A stretch of 64,000 bases of DNA from Coix lacryma-jobi var. lacryma-jobi (GCA_009763385.1 CM019827.1:114665204-114729203), one strand, 5' to 3'; shown: positions 53,901 through 64,000, counted from the stretch's first letter. A program made the numbers and translations. Notes: generated by a model from the letters alone, not told the origin.

Positions 53901-56900
53901 TTTCTTCTTCCTCTCTTTCTTCCTCTGCTACCGCGAGCTCGTGGTCGGCGGTCACGTCCCTCTCCCAGCAACATCCCTAGCCTCAGCACACCATGGCAGC
54001 GACCCTCTTCCTCGACAGCGACCCCTCCCCTGGCGCACCACGACGGTGCCAGCCCCCTGCCCTATCAGCCGCGCTCCTCCCACAACGGAGCCGGTCCCCT
54101 CCCCCACAACCGTCCCCCCCCCCCCCACACACACACACGCACACGATCACAGACACAGCGGTGTTGGTCCCCTCCCTCGGCATTCGTGCCTTCCCACAGC
54201 GGCGCCGACCCCTTCCCCTGGTGGCCGCGCCCTCCGACCGCGGCGGGCCCTCCCTCGGCGGCGACCCCCTCCCCAGGAGGACTCTTGGTGCGCCCCCTCG
54301 CCCGACACACCACGACGGCGCAGGCCCCCTTCCCCGTCGACCGCACTCCTCCCATAGTGGCGCCAGTCCCCTCCCCCAACAGATGCGCCTTCCCACGGCG
54401 ATGTCGGCCCCCTCCCCGTGCGACCATGCCCCTCCCACAGCGGCGGCAATCCCCTCCCTCGGCGGTAGTGCATTCCCACAGTGGCGCCGACCCCCTCCCC
54501 TAGCGGCCATTCCCTGCAACCGCGGCCCCTCCATCAGCGGCAACCCCCTTCATGCAGGGCCCTCTCTGACGTGCAGTCGCCATTCCTCCGCTGCTCAAAG
54601 GCTAGGCAGGCCCGCACCTCCTGCGTGCTCGCATGCGGTGGTGGCTGGCAGCGGTGCCCGCGCCCACAGCCTGCTCGGCGTACTCGGGCGGAAGCTGCAG
54701 CAAAGAAAGGGAGAAAGAAGAAGAAGAAAGGGGCAGGGGCAAAATAGACATTTTCACTGCTCTTCTCTCACCTCCTGAGCCAAAAAATAATATTTTAATG
54801 CATTCGGTGTCCTTCAGCAAATTTAGCACAAACTAGAGTGCCACCAGCAAATTGCTCCATTTTAGGTGTCCACCAGCAAATGGAGGTCACTTTCAGTGTC
54901 CAGGAGCCAATTTTGCCTTTAGTCAATGATTTACTTGAACTTAAACTTATGCATGTGACTTCTGCGCTTCAATACAATCAACTTTCTTAACAATATTCAT
55001 CCTCCAAAATGCAAATAGTTTCTCAACTATTCTCCATCACATCTACCCTTCATATCAAAACCTAGGCGCTGACACGTGTCACAACTGGTTATGCCACAGC
55101 ACAAAAGATGAGTGTCAAACAATACCACTGCTCCAATTAATGTCATCTATGTTGGAACCTGGTTAGGAGAGCTATGATATGATGAAGGGATATTTTGACC
55201 AATGCAGGTGTTGGAGTATAAGTGAATTGGCTGCCTCTCCCCATCAGCTTAAGCTTTTGGGTTAAACTGGTTAGTGCATGCAACTTAATATGGTATCAAA
55301 GTCAGAGGTCTCGAGATCGAATCCTGGTAGGCACAATTAAATAAAATAATTGTTGCCCGCTCCTATTCCACCTCTGAGGCCTGAGGAAGCCTCCACATCA
55401 ATGTTTTCTGATTGTCCGATTAATCGCGATTAATCACGATTAATCGTCCTTATCAGTACTTAGCAGTCGATTAGAGCCTTCGATTAGATCAGAGCGATCA
55501 GAAACCTGATCGTCCGATTAATCGTCCTCTTGGCCGATCAGCCTAAATAGGCAGATGGCCTCCTTCAGTTTACTGGGCTAAAATATGGAGGTTGGGACAA
55601 GAATACGGAGTCAGATCTCATAGGTAAGTAACCAACTAACTAGGAATATAATCTTGAATCGTGATGCTCGATGTCTACTATATAAATATATAGTATATGG
55701 TATATATACCATACATATATGATATATATATAGTCCTATGCTGGACGATTATATAGACGATTAGATCGATCAAAGGTCGATTAATCATCCTGATCGTCGA
55801 TTAATCGTCCTGATCGGTACCAGACCGATTAGAGATGATAGGCCGATCAGAAAACATTGCTCCACATGAGGGGGAGTGTTGGAGTATAAGTGAATTGGCC
55901 GCCCCTCCCCCTCACGTGGAGGCTTCCTCAGGCCTCAGATGTGGAATAGGAGCGGGCAACAATTATTTTATTTAATTGTGCCTACCAGGATTTGATCTCG
56001 AGACCTCTGGCTCTGATACCATATTAAGTGCAGGAATAATACAAGCTCACCAAAATTTTCCATCCAACAGGATAGGGCTAAAAATATTTATGTTTTTCTA
56101 TCCCCACACTAATTTATCCCTTCTTATTAAGCAATTAATACCCATCAAGTATCCAAATGCAGCCAAAGTCTAAAGCAAACTATGGATCAAGAAAACTATA
56201 TTGAATAGAAGCATATAGATGTAATCATGCTTCTTGAATTCTTGTTACATCATTTTCTCTCTTCTTCTTTTGTTTGTGCTCACCACGGCGATAAGAAAGC
56301 ATACTCCCTCAAAACTAACCTACAACACACATTCAATTAGTCCAACTGCCTAAACGGTTCACATAAACATTGGCAAGTAAATTCATTAATGCAAATACTT
56401 ATGTCCACGACATTAATTCGAAACTAAGGCTCTACAATAGCATGCTTATTCAATCATATTGTCTATCAAATTAGAAACGAAACTACAGAAGAAGAACAAA
56501 GTTACAGCACATTTTAGTTATTTCAGCATGTTTAGGTTTCGATGATTTTTTTTCATCCACCTACATCTCTGCAAGGCCATTTTTGACAGGATTGTGCTGC
56601 AGAGACAACATTGCAGCAAGGTTTGTACCATATAGATGAAACTGTAATATTTTGTTGCCATCTTTCTTCTTTTAAGCGCATTCTCCTTTGTGCTTTCTTT
56701 GTGAATAATAATTCTACTAAAGATCCTAGAATCATATAACAAAATTGGCCATGGCAGGTCAGGTAGCACTATCCCAACAAATGATGTAAAAATAACATCT
56801 AAAGGAACCAACATAAACCAAACCAAAATTGTAAGCATTTTTGACAGTGCACATTGGAGGTCAGGCCTGTCGCACTAGTCAAGTCTCCACTTTTCTATGC

Positions 56901-57995
56901 TAGAGATCCTTGGTTCAAATCAGCCTCCATGCAAAACAAGCAAGGTTACGGCAGCCTAAAATCCCTTGCCCAGACCTTTCAGCACTGACAAAGCCCTTTT
57001 AGCGGTTCATATTAAACAGTGAATAAATGCTACTTTTGAGACCTTTAATCACAAATAGGTCAAATAAAAAAGGTTCAGGAAACTGGCCGATAATAGGCTA
57101 AGTTTTCTTCCTCTAATAGCAATATCTATAGCCTACCCCAGCTTGCTTGGGATTAGAAGGCTTTGCTAATTTTTTCGCATATATTGTTAATAGCAACATC
57201 TAGGAAGATAAGAAAACCTTCATTCAGTGAGCATATAAGATGAGAAATGAAACTATGCCAACCCCGCAGATTGACCACCTTATGTGCAAGCCAAGTTTTG
57301 TACCTATGCACCATTTTTCAATCAAGCGTCAATTTTTTATCATAGAAATCAGTAGCATTGTGTATCATACAAGTAGCGTTTTCAATCAAGCACTATCTGA
57401 GGAAATAACTAGAACACATCGGTATACTGATTGGAAACAAGGAACGAAAATGCCCATATGTCATCAAGAAGACAAGAATCGCCAGAGATGAGGACGGGGC
57501 CGAACACCTGATGGGAGGGGACGGGAAATGAAAGGGATGGGGGAATTAAGCAGGAGATACTGCAGGAATAGGACGGACCTGAAATGTGAGTGAGAAGGGG
57601 TTCTTGAATCCCCGGCGGGGCAGGCGGCGGCGGAGCGGGGTCTGGCCGCCCTCGAAGCCGAACCTAGCGGTGCCGCGCGCTTTCTGCCCCTTGTGGCCGC
57701 GGCCCGCCGTCTTCCCCTTGCCAGAGCCGATCCCGCGTCCCTTGCGCGTCTTCTGCTTCCGCGCGCCCGGGTTGTCACGCAGGTCGTTTAGCCGCAGCAG
57801 GGTCCCCACCGTCCGTGGCGCCCTCGCCGCGGGCGCCGACACTGTCGCCGCAGCCGCTGTGGCGTAGGATGAGGATGCGGAGGCCACCATAGAGGCGAAG
57901 GGTAGCGGCGGGCGAGCAGGCACGAGGATGTGGGTGGGTGCGGCTGCGGCGGCGGCGGCGGTGCGGAGGAGGAGGTGGGAGGCGCGGCGCCACAT
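50603..57995 (-). CDS. uL15m: Mitochondrial large-subunit ribosomal protein uL15m (nuclear gene, 4 exons)
   Basis: Four exons on minus (57579-57995, 53249-53332, 53085-53174, 50603-50935) join in phase 0 at GT-AG sites, giving 307 residues. uL15 binds 23S-type rRNA near the central protuberance of the large subunit. The L15 core is unmistakable: LNDLRDNPGARKQKTRKGRG, GRGHKGQKARG, FEGGQTPLRRRLPRRGF in exon 1; GKIAKLINAGKIDSSELITM in exon 2; GRGAEEIKWPIHLE in exon 3. The Arg/Ala-rich start (MWRRASHLLLRTAAAAAAA), with few acids, is a likely mitochondrial presequence of about 50-60 residues. The core matches the mitochondrial rather than the plastid L15 type. Exon 4 is a charged extension ending in an 18-residue tandem duplication. 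ATG at 57995 is the first in frame after a telo-box. Introns are 4,246, 74 and 2,149 bp; the two long ones hold transposons. Confidence 0.93.
51531..53020. mobile_element. MULE-like long-TIR element in intron 3, possibly carrying gene fragments
   Basis: Ends GGCCTGTTT...AAACAGGGCC. Imperfect terminal inverted repeats of about 370-390 bp: 51531-51920 against 52640-53020, with matching landmarks such as GCAGGTGACTAAA/TTTAGTCACCTGC and GACATGTGG/CCACATGTC. The core (about 51925-52640) is more GC-rich, with minus-strand stretches that read like protein, including a hydrophobic segment MEFLVHAAVCVLAVVSLALL. That suggests captured host sequence (Pack-MULE style). No target duplication was resolved and no transposase is present. 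Confidence 0.7.
53085..53174 (-). CDS. uL15m: uL15m exon 3
   Basis: 30 codons between a CTTTGGCAG acceptor and a GAG|GTAAAC donor; encodes TGAIGKQIKDGIRLMGRGAE and onward. Confidence 0.92.
53249..53332 (-). CDS. uL15m: uL15m exon 2
   Basis: 28 codons between a TTCTGATCAG acceptor and an AAG|GTACGA donor; encodes GLGKIAKLINAGKIDSSELI and onward. Confidence 0.92.
53713..54917. mobile_element. Long-TIR DNA element in intron 1 with GC-rich core
   Basis: Terminal inverted repeats of about 210-230 bp (53713-53940 against 54690-54917), starting GGCAAAATT and ending AATTTTGCC. A 7-bp direct repeat TTTAGTC lies on each side (53706-53712 and 54918-54924). The core is C-rich, low complexity, and gives long but biased ORFs on both strands. 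No transposase. MULE-like by TIR length; a 7-bp duplication is not typical, so superfamily is open. Confidence 0.75.
55209..56029 (+). mobile_element. Rearranged TRIM-like element (inverted duplication) in intron 1
   Basis: 55209 opens with TGTTGGAGTATAAGTGAATT, followed 80 bp later by a PBS-like TGGTATCAAAG (55291). A PPT GAGGGGGAG precedes a second copy of the same LTR start at about 55878. After some 40 bp this second copy runs into an inverted copy of the interior, ending with an inverted PBS (GCTCTGATACCATATTAAG, near 56010-56028). So two interiors face each other across a short LTR remnant. A hAT-like MITE (55399-55859) lies in the left interior. Confidence 0.6.
55399..55859. mobile_element. 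hAT-like MITE
   Basis: 461 bp with inverted ends CAATGTTTTCTGA/TCAGAAAACATTG and an exact 8-bp duplication CTCCACAT at 55391-55398 and 55860-55867, the size used by hAT elements. Interior rich in CGATTAATCG-type palindromes plus a TATATA-rich centre. No transposase. Confidence 0.85.
57125..57180. other. Possible SINE 3' end in intron 1
   Basis: Text around GCCTACCCCAGCTTGCTTGG resembles the conserved 3' end of Au-type grass SINEs, but no clear A and B boxes or TTG tail were found. The rest of intron 1 (56030-57578) shows nothing definite. Confidence 0.3.
57579..57995 (-). CDS. uL15m: uL15m exon 1 (presequence and L15 N-terminal core)
   Basis: 139 codons. Ends TTT CAG|GTCCGT. High GC, as usual for grass first exons. 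Confidence 0.92.
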
Positions 57996-58041
57996 GGCTA
58001 GCGGTGTTCTCGCGGAGTTGCGGGCTTCCTCGCCGGTGCGG

Positions 58042-58090
58042 GTGGGCCGGGGCTGGGGTTTTAGGGTTCATTTTCTTTATTTATTATATT
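58042..58090 (-). promoter_or_regulatory. uL15m core promoter: site II-like, telo-box and TATA-like elements
   Basis: On minus: TATA-like AATATAATAAATA (about 58078-58090), telo-box AACCCTAA (58061-58068), then GGCCCA (58042-58047), about 50-90 bp before the ATG. Telo-boxes and TGGGCC/T site II motifs are well known in plant promoters for ribosomal and mitochondrial proteins. Confidence 0.6.
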
Positions 58091-58149
58091 TTTGTTTTTT
58101 CAAATATACTTTCTTCATGCCAAATTATAAATCGTTTGATTTTTTTTAG

Positions 58150-58848
58150 CGTTAAATTTAACCACTCATCTTATTAAAAAATTTATATAAATATAACTAA
58201 ATTTAAGTCATTTTAGGAAAAAAATATTAATAAAATAAGTTATAAAAAATAATATAAAAATAACCTATATTCAAAATCTATTTCTACAACGTTAGTAGTC
58301 ATTTCTCTCATATTCAAAACTTATTTCTACTAGCGTTTTCCAGCATAGTCTGCACTAGAGGCTATCTCTCGCACGGAGCCTCCTCTACCACTGCATTACA
58401 CACTCACATGTGTTTATACTCTGTTTAGGTTCCCATATATTATACTAATCCGAGTAATTTGCTTATTTGAGACCCTGAACGAATTCAAATCAAAAAGTTG
58501 TCAACTATAAAGTTTCATAACTTTTGGAGATCTACAACTTTTAGTTTTTCCATCCGAGGTCATTTATAAAAATTTGAATTTCAAATTTGAGAATTTGAAA
58601 CTAGTTTTTGTTGACAAGATGATTTCAAATCAAAAAGTTGTCAACTACAAAGTTTCATAACTTTTTGAGATCCACAACTTTTATATTGGCCGATTTTTTC
58701 ATCTAAGGTATTTTAAATAAAATTTTAAATTTTTAAAATTCTAGTGAATTTTTAGTGGCGGTTTTTTAAGAAAACTGCTACTAGAAATAGATTTTCCAAT
58801 GGCGGTAGCCTTAAGAAAACTGCTACTAGAAATGGTGTATTTCCACTG
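58150..58848. mobile_element. CACTA-like remnant upstream of uL15m
   Basis: AT-rich. Two copies of a unit around AAAAAGTTGTCAACTA (about 58489-58555 and 58626-58692), then subterminal-type repeats GGCGGTTTTTTAAGAAAAC and CTGCTACTAGAAAT in direct and inverted form (58755-58835). These resemble subterminal repeats of grass CACTA elements. Truncated by the LTR at 58849. Confidence 0.4.
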
Positions 58849-60380
58849 TGAAAGGATCAAGATGCCCAAGAGGCGGGGTTAATTGGGCTTTTCTAAAACT
58901 TTAGCACAAATTAAAACCTATCACGCTCAATTAACCCCTTGTGCCTAGAAGTGTGTTTCTCTCTATTCTACCACACAAAAGACAATCACTATGCCACTTC
59001 TACTCTAGCAAAGCAATTCAACTATGAATGAACAATAAGTAAATTGCGGAATTGAATTGCTCAAATGTAAATGCGTAAGTAAAGAGAGTAGAGATGACAC
59101 AACGATCTTTTTGCCGAGGTATCGAGGTGTCGGCACACCCCTAGTCTTCGTTGGAGCACCCGCGCAAGGGTATCGCTCCCCCTTGATCCGCGCAAGGATC
59201 AAGTGCTCACTATGAGCTGATTCTTCGCCACTTCGGCCCGGTGAATCGCTCACTACCGGTCACAAGCTTGCTTGGGTCATCCACAATGCCTCTGGATGCT
59301 CTCCAAGCTTCACGACACCACCAAGCCGTCTAGGTGATGCCGATCACCAAGAGTAACGAGCTAGAACTCTCACTTGACCAAGCCAAGGCCAAAGAGATGG
59401 ATGGATGCACACTTGCTACTCAATTCTCACTAAGAGGTCACTAATTCTCGCGATTAGCAATTCTCTCAACCTCACTAGGGCTCTTGAACTTTCTCACGCT
59501 CACAATGTGTCTCTCAGCAGATGGAAGTGGCAAGAACACTCTAATGGTGGAGGGGGAGGAGTATAAATACTCCCCCCAACCGGCCATCCAAAAGAGCACT
59601 GGACAGGGCGATTTTCGGGGGCGCACCGATGTCCTCGACCCAACGGTCAACTGTACTTCCTGTCAGACATTTTAAAGGGACATCGAACGCTGGGCAGCGT
59701 CCGATGCCATCGCATAGGATGCGTCCGATGTGATTCTGACCTCTCTGGAACCTCTCTGCATGGACATTGGACGCTGGCCCTCAGCGTCTGATGCGCCTTC
59801 AAGTTCACTCCCAAGTGAACAGTGGCACGGGCGTGTCCGATGTGACACCATTAGCGCGTCTGATGCCACACATCAGACTAACCCAAGTCTAGTGAGCATC
59901 GGACGCGTGTCTGATGCCCACCAGGCCAGCGTCTGATGCCCTTTCCAAGGGCAAAACCAACTCGGATCCCGACGCGGCCTTAACGACTTTTCATCCTCAC
60001 GACATAAGGACTCTCTCAAAGCTACCTAGGGCTATGAAATAACAAGTGTGCACCACACCTGCCTCAATAGACTCATCTAGGTCAAGCTACTAATTCACGC
60101 TCTCCTTTATAGTACGGCCAAAGGAAAAACAAAGACCTAAGACTACCTAAGTGTCCTCCAACATCATGTGACACTTAGCATAGTCTACCACCGTCTTCAT
60201 CGTTCGTCCTTTGGGAAAACCGAAACGATTTCCATCGCCAGGGGACATGAGCTCCATATGCCTGTATCGTTACCATTACCATGACCTAACTCATCCCTGT
60301 TTCTGCAAAACATATGTTAGTCATAGTAATCTTGTATTTCATCCAATCACTGAAACCCACTAGGGGCCAAGATGCGTTCA
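58849..60380 (-). repeat. LTR (1,532 bp) of a minus-strand copia-type element, 3' LTR
   Basis: TGAAAGGATC...ATGCGTTCA. On its right, read on minus, lies a polypurine tract AAAAAAGGGGGAAAT, so this is the 3' LTR of an element that extends rightward. Contains several CATCGGACGC/GCGTCCGATG dyads (about 59680-59940) and a palindromic TATA region GAGTATAAATACTC at 59570-59583. Confidence 0.75.
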
Positions 60381-62394
60381 ATTTCCCCCTTTTTTGGTGA
60401 TTGATGACAACACGGCCTCGAGTATAGAGAGAAGAGGTTTTCAATATCATGACATGTATGAACTTGCAATAAATAAGAGAAAATGATTAAAGGCAAGCTC
60501 ATACATATCATGTCAACAACCTGCACTCAACAAATTAGAGTGAAGAGCAAGTGCAAGAGTAATAGAGCTCGAATACCAACTGAATATGAATTAAGCACAA
60601 GTAGTCGAGCGAAACGAAATGACATGTCATATATGATATCATAGAAGCATAAACATGTCATGAGGTCCATATCACACACATATATAAATGATAAGCAAAA
60701 GATATGCGATATAAAGAGCGTATGTGAAACATAACACATCAAAAGAGTCAAAATCCCTCTCACATCGCTTCCCCTATCACTATACTCGGCCACTCGCCCC
60801 CTTTGGCATCAAACACCAAACTAAGCGTCGGAGGGCGGAGGTGGTGCAGACGAGTCAGGTGCTGACTCCGGAGTGCGCTGAAAGAACTCAAACTGCTGAA
60901 GAAGCTGCGGTGAAGCGGTCCGGGTCGGCTCTGGCGGCTCTAACTGCTCTGCCTGCTCGGTCTGCTCTGTCTGCTACGGCTCAGTCGCTAGAGAAGTATC
61001 AACCTGAGTATCGGAGTGCGGAAGCTCTGGAATAGTGGTCAATTCAGGCTGAACTGAAGTAGTAGTAGCCTCGGACGGAACCGGCTCAGTCTGCTCTGAA
61101 GACGCGATAGAACTCAGAAGTGTCTCTATAGTGGAGGTCACAGGAGCTGTCGACGTCTGCAATGAAGAAGGGAGGACCAGAGTAGGCATCCCTGTGAGCT
61201 CAATGAATGAGGTAGACAGGCCGCGTGTCACAGAGGTGGTCGTCGCGAACAAAGATTCTGTCGGACGTGGCGTGAACCCCGTGTGAAGCGGACTAAAGAG
61301 CTGGGGCCCTCTAGGTGGAGTGGAGTACCAGGTGGACTGGGAGGGACCCGAGAACTGAGGCTGCGGCTAAAGCTGTTGCTGTGGTGGTGGAACAGGGGGC
61401 AGCCACTGAATCTGCTGCTGGGGAGGAGGCTGCTGCCACTGCCACTGAGGAGGGCCACTCATGATCCTCTCCATGAAGCTCAGAGTCTGCTGCTAAAGCT
61501 CCATCATCTGCCTCTGAAGAGCGTCGGACCGCTCTTGTGCCTGCTGCTGAGTGAGAGTCTGGGCCTGAGCAAGTCGCTGCTGCTCCTGAGCTAGTCATTG
61601 CACGTCCTGCGTGATAGTCCTCTGCTGCTCCTCCATCCTGGATAGTATAGCTAGCAGTGTGGGGTCAGAGGAACTAGACGTCCTGGCCTCAGTGTCGTGT
61701 GAACGAGGTTGAGCGTGAGGCGGGAGCTGGTAGTCCCCGTCGAAGCTGTCTGTGGGGTCCTCGACGACAAACTGTCCCTCTCCCTCTAACTGTGCAAGCT
61801 CCTGCTCCACGAGGGCTCGAATGGTCTCGTCCTGCTCCTGAGCTGACTCTGGCACCTCTAGCCGTTGTCTCGAGCTGGACGGTCTCTGTTGCTCCTGCTG
61901 TCGATGGTCTCGACCGTGTCCTAAAAGCTGAATCATGTTGTACTCTTGGAACACGGTCGCTGAGCTGGTGAGGGACTATCCTGGGCGAGTCCCTGTAGTG
62001 GCTGCTACCTTCCACAGAATATAAGAAATCCAGTGTGCGTAGGGTAGCTGCCTGCGGGCCTTGATGCCCTCTGCCACAGTGTCCTCCATCTCGCAGAGTA
62101 TAACATCCCAAATATCAAACTCCTGCTGCCTAACCAGATAAGCAAGAAGCCACAGCTGAAGTCGTGACAGACCTTCCTTGAAACCAACCCTAGGAAGCAG
62201 AGTCCGATGCAACACCCCGTTGAGGATCCGAGTCGAAGGGGTAAGATCCTTCGGCGCACGACTCGAACCCTCACCGAAAGGCTAACGAAAGCACGGACGA
62301 ATCAAATCAGTAGTAGGGTGCTCTCCGGCGTGAGGGCGTCTAGGTGGCTCTGTCTGGCCGTAGCAAAGGTCGTGGATCCGGGTCTGTGAGTGGC
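60381..62394 (-). pseudogene. Interior of the minus-strand element with broken 'putative plant transposon protein' ORF
   Basis: One minus-strand frame from about 62350 to 60800 looks coding but is stopped at 61976, 61595, 61493, 61367 and 60974, mostly by TAG. The first part (LQLWLLAYLVRQQEFDIWDV, then MEDTVAEGIKARRQLPYAHW) resembles the domain annotated in grasses as putative plant transposon protein (PF20167-like). The rest is Gln/Pro/Ser/Thr-rich, with EEQQRTITQDVQ-type coiled coil and QWQWQQPPPQQQ. No RT or integrase, so it is a non-autonomous element. Cut on the right by the LTR starting at 62395. Family match is from memory. Confidence 0.55.
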
Positions 62395-63402
62395 TGTAAC
62401 ACCTCTGGAGTTTAATATGTAATTAACCTGACATGTCATCATGCTTAGTCATTAATCATTCTTGCCATGCTTTTATGTTTGCCTAATGCTTGTTTTGTAT
62501 TTACCTTTTTCTGAGGTGACTTGTGTAGTGATTCCTTTTTCAAAAAAACCCTAAAGGCCCAAATCTTCCTATAAGGGCAAAATGGTAATTTCATCTCTGT
62601 GTCTAGCTTTGTGTGATTCTTGTTCAGTTGAGTGTCTTGATGTTTTGTTGTGTTGATCAAAGTTCAAAATCAGAAATAGAGTTTAAATTCCTTTTGAAAA
62701 AAAAACCCTGATTTCCAAACCCTGGTTTTTACCCCTCTTTTATTAATTTAAAAACTATTCAAAATTTGAAGTTGGCCCAATGGGAAAAGTTGTAGATCTT
62801 GTCAAAAGGAACAACTTTGGTATTTGCAGATTTTCAAGTTTCAATACAAAATCAGAAGTAATTTCAAATTCCTTCAAACTTTAATTTTGTCCCCTTTTCG
62901 GTTTTCAAAATTAACTCAAAAACTTTTGAGTTTCAGAAAAAGTTTATGTTGACAAAGTTGTAGGTTCCAGAGTTTTGAGCAACTTTGGTGTTTTGAGTTT
63001 TCCTTGTGCAGTTCAAGTTTTGGGAGTAATTTTAAAATTTCAGCAAGGGAGTAGATTTGGGTTTGGGCAACGTCTCTGTGTCGTTTTGTTGCTAGGGGGC
63101 CCCGGCCAATGGCAGCACAGCGCCGCCCACGAGCCCGGCTGACCCGCGCCCGTGCCGCGCGCGGCCAAGCGCTGGCGCTCGTTTTCCTCTCGGCCCCTAC
63201 CTACGCCTGCCTTCGCCGTTCCCTACCCCTCCCTCTTCCCCTACGGCCGCGGACAGCGGGCAGCCGCCGGCCGCCGGCAAGCCGCCCCGCCTCGCGCGAG
63301 CTCCCGCCCATGCCGAGCCGCCCTACCCTGCTCCCTACCTCCATTAATGTCGCCTGAACGCTCCCCACCCTTCCGACCGGACCCCCCAGCTCCGTCCCGC
63401 GG

Positions 63403-63410
63403 CTATAAAA
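63403..63410 (+). promoter_or_regulatory. TATA box in the right-edge LTR
   Basis: GCTATAAAAGCC in GC-rich surroundings, followed by a C-rich leader. Confidence 0.5.
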
Positions 63411-63870
63411 GCCGCCGAGTTCCGCCATTGCCGCCACCACGGCGCCCCGAACCACCAGACCACCCCAGCGCCTGCTGAGCCCTCCACTGCCTTCGCCTTA
63501 AGCTGCTCCACCTTCCTGAGCAACCAATTTCACCCCTCCGCCCCTCCTTTCGCCGGCGCGAACGGTTCTTCTCCAACCCCGGCGAACGGCCGCGCGTCGG
63601 TTAAGCGAGAAATTCGCCGCTGTGAGTACTTCCCTCTTCCCTCCGACCCCTGCCCTTTCTTCCTCACCTCAGCACGCTCCTAACCGCTCCTCGGCGACCT
63701 CTTTTGGTGGACAGACCCGCCGGCACGCCGCTCGCCGCCGAGAGAGCTCCGCCGAAGCACCGCCAACGTCGAGCTCCCTCCTTCGACCCTTGTTCCGCCC
63801 CGCCGAGCCCTGCCTCCGACCCGTGGTAAGCACTCAAAGCCCTCCCCGGTCTCTGCTTTCATGACACAAA

Positions 63871-64000
63871 GCTCGAGCCAGGCCTCGAGCGGATACACGT
63901 TCACCGTTAGCTCGAGCCAGGCCTCGAGCGGACACACTCACCACTTCGCTCGAGCCAGGCCTCGAGCGAACACACACCCTCCCCGTCTCGCTCGAGCCAG
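63871..64000 (+). repeat. Tandem repeat with CTCGAG dyads
   Basis: Units begin at 63871, 63910, 63948 and 63990 (38-42 bp spacing), each with the core CTCGAGCCAGGCCTCGAGCG and a variable ACACAC-rich spacer. The array runs off the window. Confidence 0.85.

Larger units (their letters stand above)
62395..64000 (+). repeat. Start of a long LTR, cut by the window edge (gypsy-like)
   Basis: Begins TGTAACACC, the start shared by many Tekay-like LTRs. AT-rich for 700 bp, then very GC-rich. TATAAAAG at about 63403-63410 would give transcription start near 63435. It interrupts the element to its left. ORFs in the GC-rich part are Arg/Pro-biased and not called. The LTR end and interior are outside the window, so a solo LTR cannot be excluded. 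Confidence 0.6.

Noticed and set aside
53802..54778. Long Pro-rich ORFs within the intron 1 element
   Set aside because: Overlapping in all frames on both strands, from C-rich low-complexity DNA between inverted repeats.
56835..57000. tRNA-derived SINE promoter (GGTTCAAATC as a B box)
   Set aside because: No A box at the right distance and no defined ends.
63109..63478. Host gene first exon near the right edge
   Set aside because: ORFs are upstream of or across the TATA box, Arg/Pro-biased, and the segment begins with an LTR-type TGTAACACC terminus.

Overview
This window looks like nuclear DNA from a grass (Poaceae). It holds one recognisable host gene, a four-exon nuclear gene for the mitochondrial ribosomal protein uL15m, buried in nested plant transposons: Sirevirus-type Ty1/copia, Tat-lineage Ty3/gypsy, a Tekay/Del-like deletion derivative, a LINE, long-TIR MULE-like elements, a hAT-like MITE and a TRIM. 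Genus cannot be fixed from the sequence alone.

Layout. 1-10292 is a Sirevirus-like copia element cut by the left edge: end of the 5' LTR, PBS, gag, pol, a long post-pol region and a complete 3' LTR. It sits inside a second copia family (10293-14466: 3' interior plus 3' LTR), which itself interrupts one arm of a foldback MITE (14467-14972). 14973-15907 is old intergenic DNA. A 5'-truncated LINE (15920-49850, 12-bp target duplication) has been split by a 32-kb insertion, a Tat-lineage Ty3/gypsy element on the minus strand (LTRs 16833-18049 and 47756-48907, duplication CCTGG). The gypsy element carries a decayed gag-pol on its sense (minus) strand and a separate multi-exon gene with its own TATA box on the opposite strand (26644-40571). 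Two younger elements lie inside it: a 7.6-kb element with two 3,648-bp LTRs around only 289 bp of interior (18093-25677, duplication CAGGG), and a complete gag-only copia element (27992-37470, duplication CCTGG) that splits an exon of the antisense gene. This gag-only element belongs to the same family as the 10293-14466 remnant.

49863-58100 is the uL15m gene, read right to left. Exons are at 57579-57995, 53249-53332, 53085-53174 and 50603-50935, predicting 307 residues. Introns 1 and 3 are swollen by a MULE-like element with possible captured gene pieces, a second long-TIR element, and a rearranged TRIM holding a hAT-like MITE. Upstream of the gene lie a CACTA-like remnant, a minus-strand LTR and interior with a broken ORF (58849-62394), and the start of another long LTR (62395 to the edge).

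Relative ages follow from nesting and LTR identity. By eye the Tekay-like LTR pair differs at about 9 of 3,648 positions, and the gag-only pair at only a handful of positions. The gypsy pair differs at roughly twenty or more positions of about 1.15 kb plus a 56-bp indel. So the LINE came first, then the gypsy, then the two passengers. Recurring themes are dyad-symmetric repeats in LTRs (one set with compensatory changes in both arms), multiplied polypurine tracts, and non-autonomous elements that depend on proteins supplied in trans.
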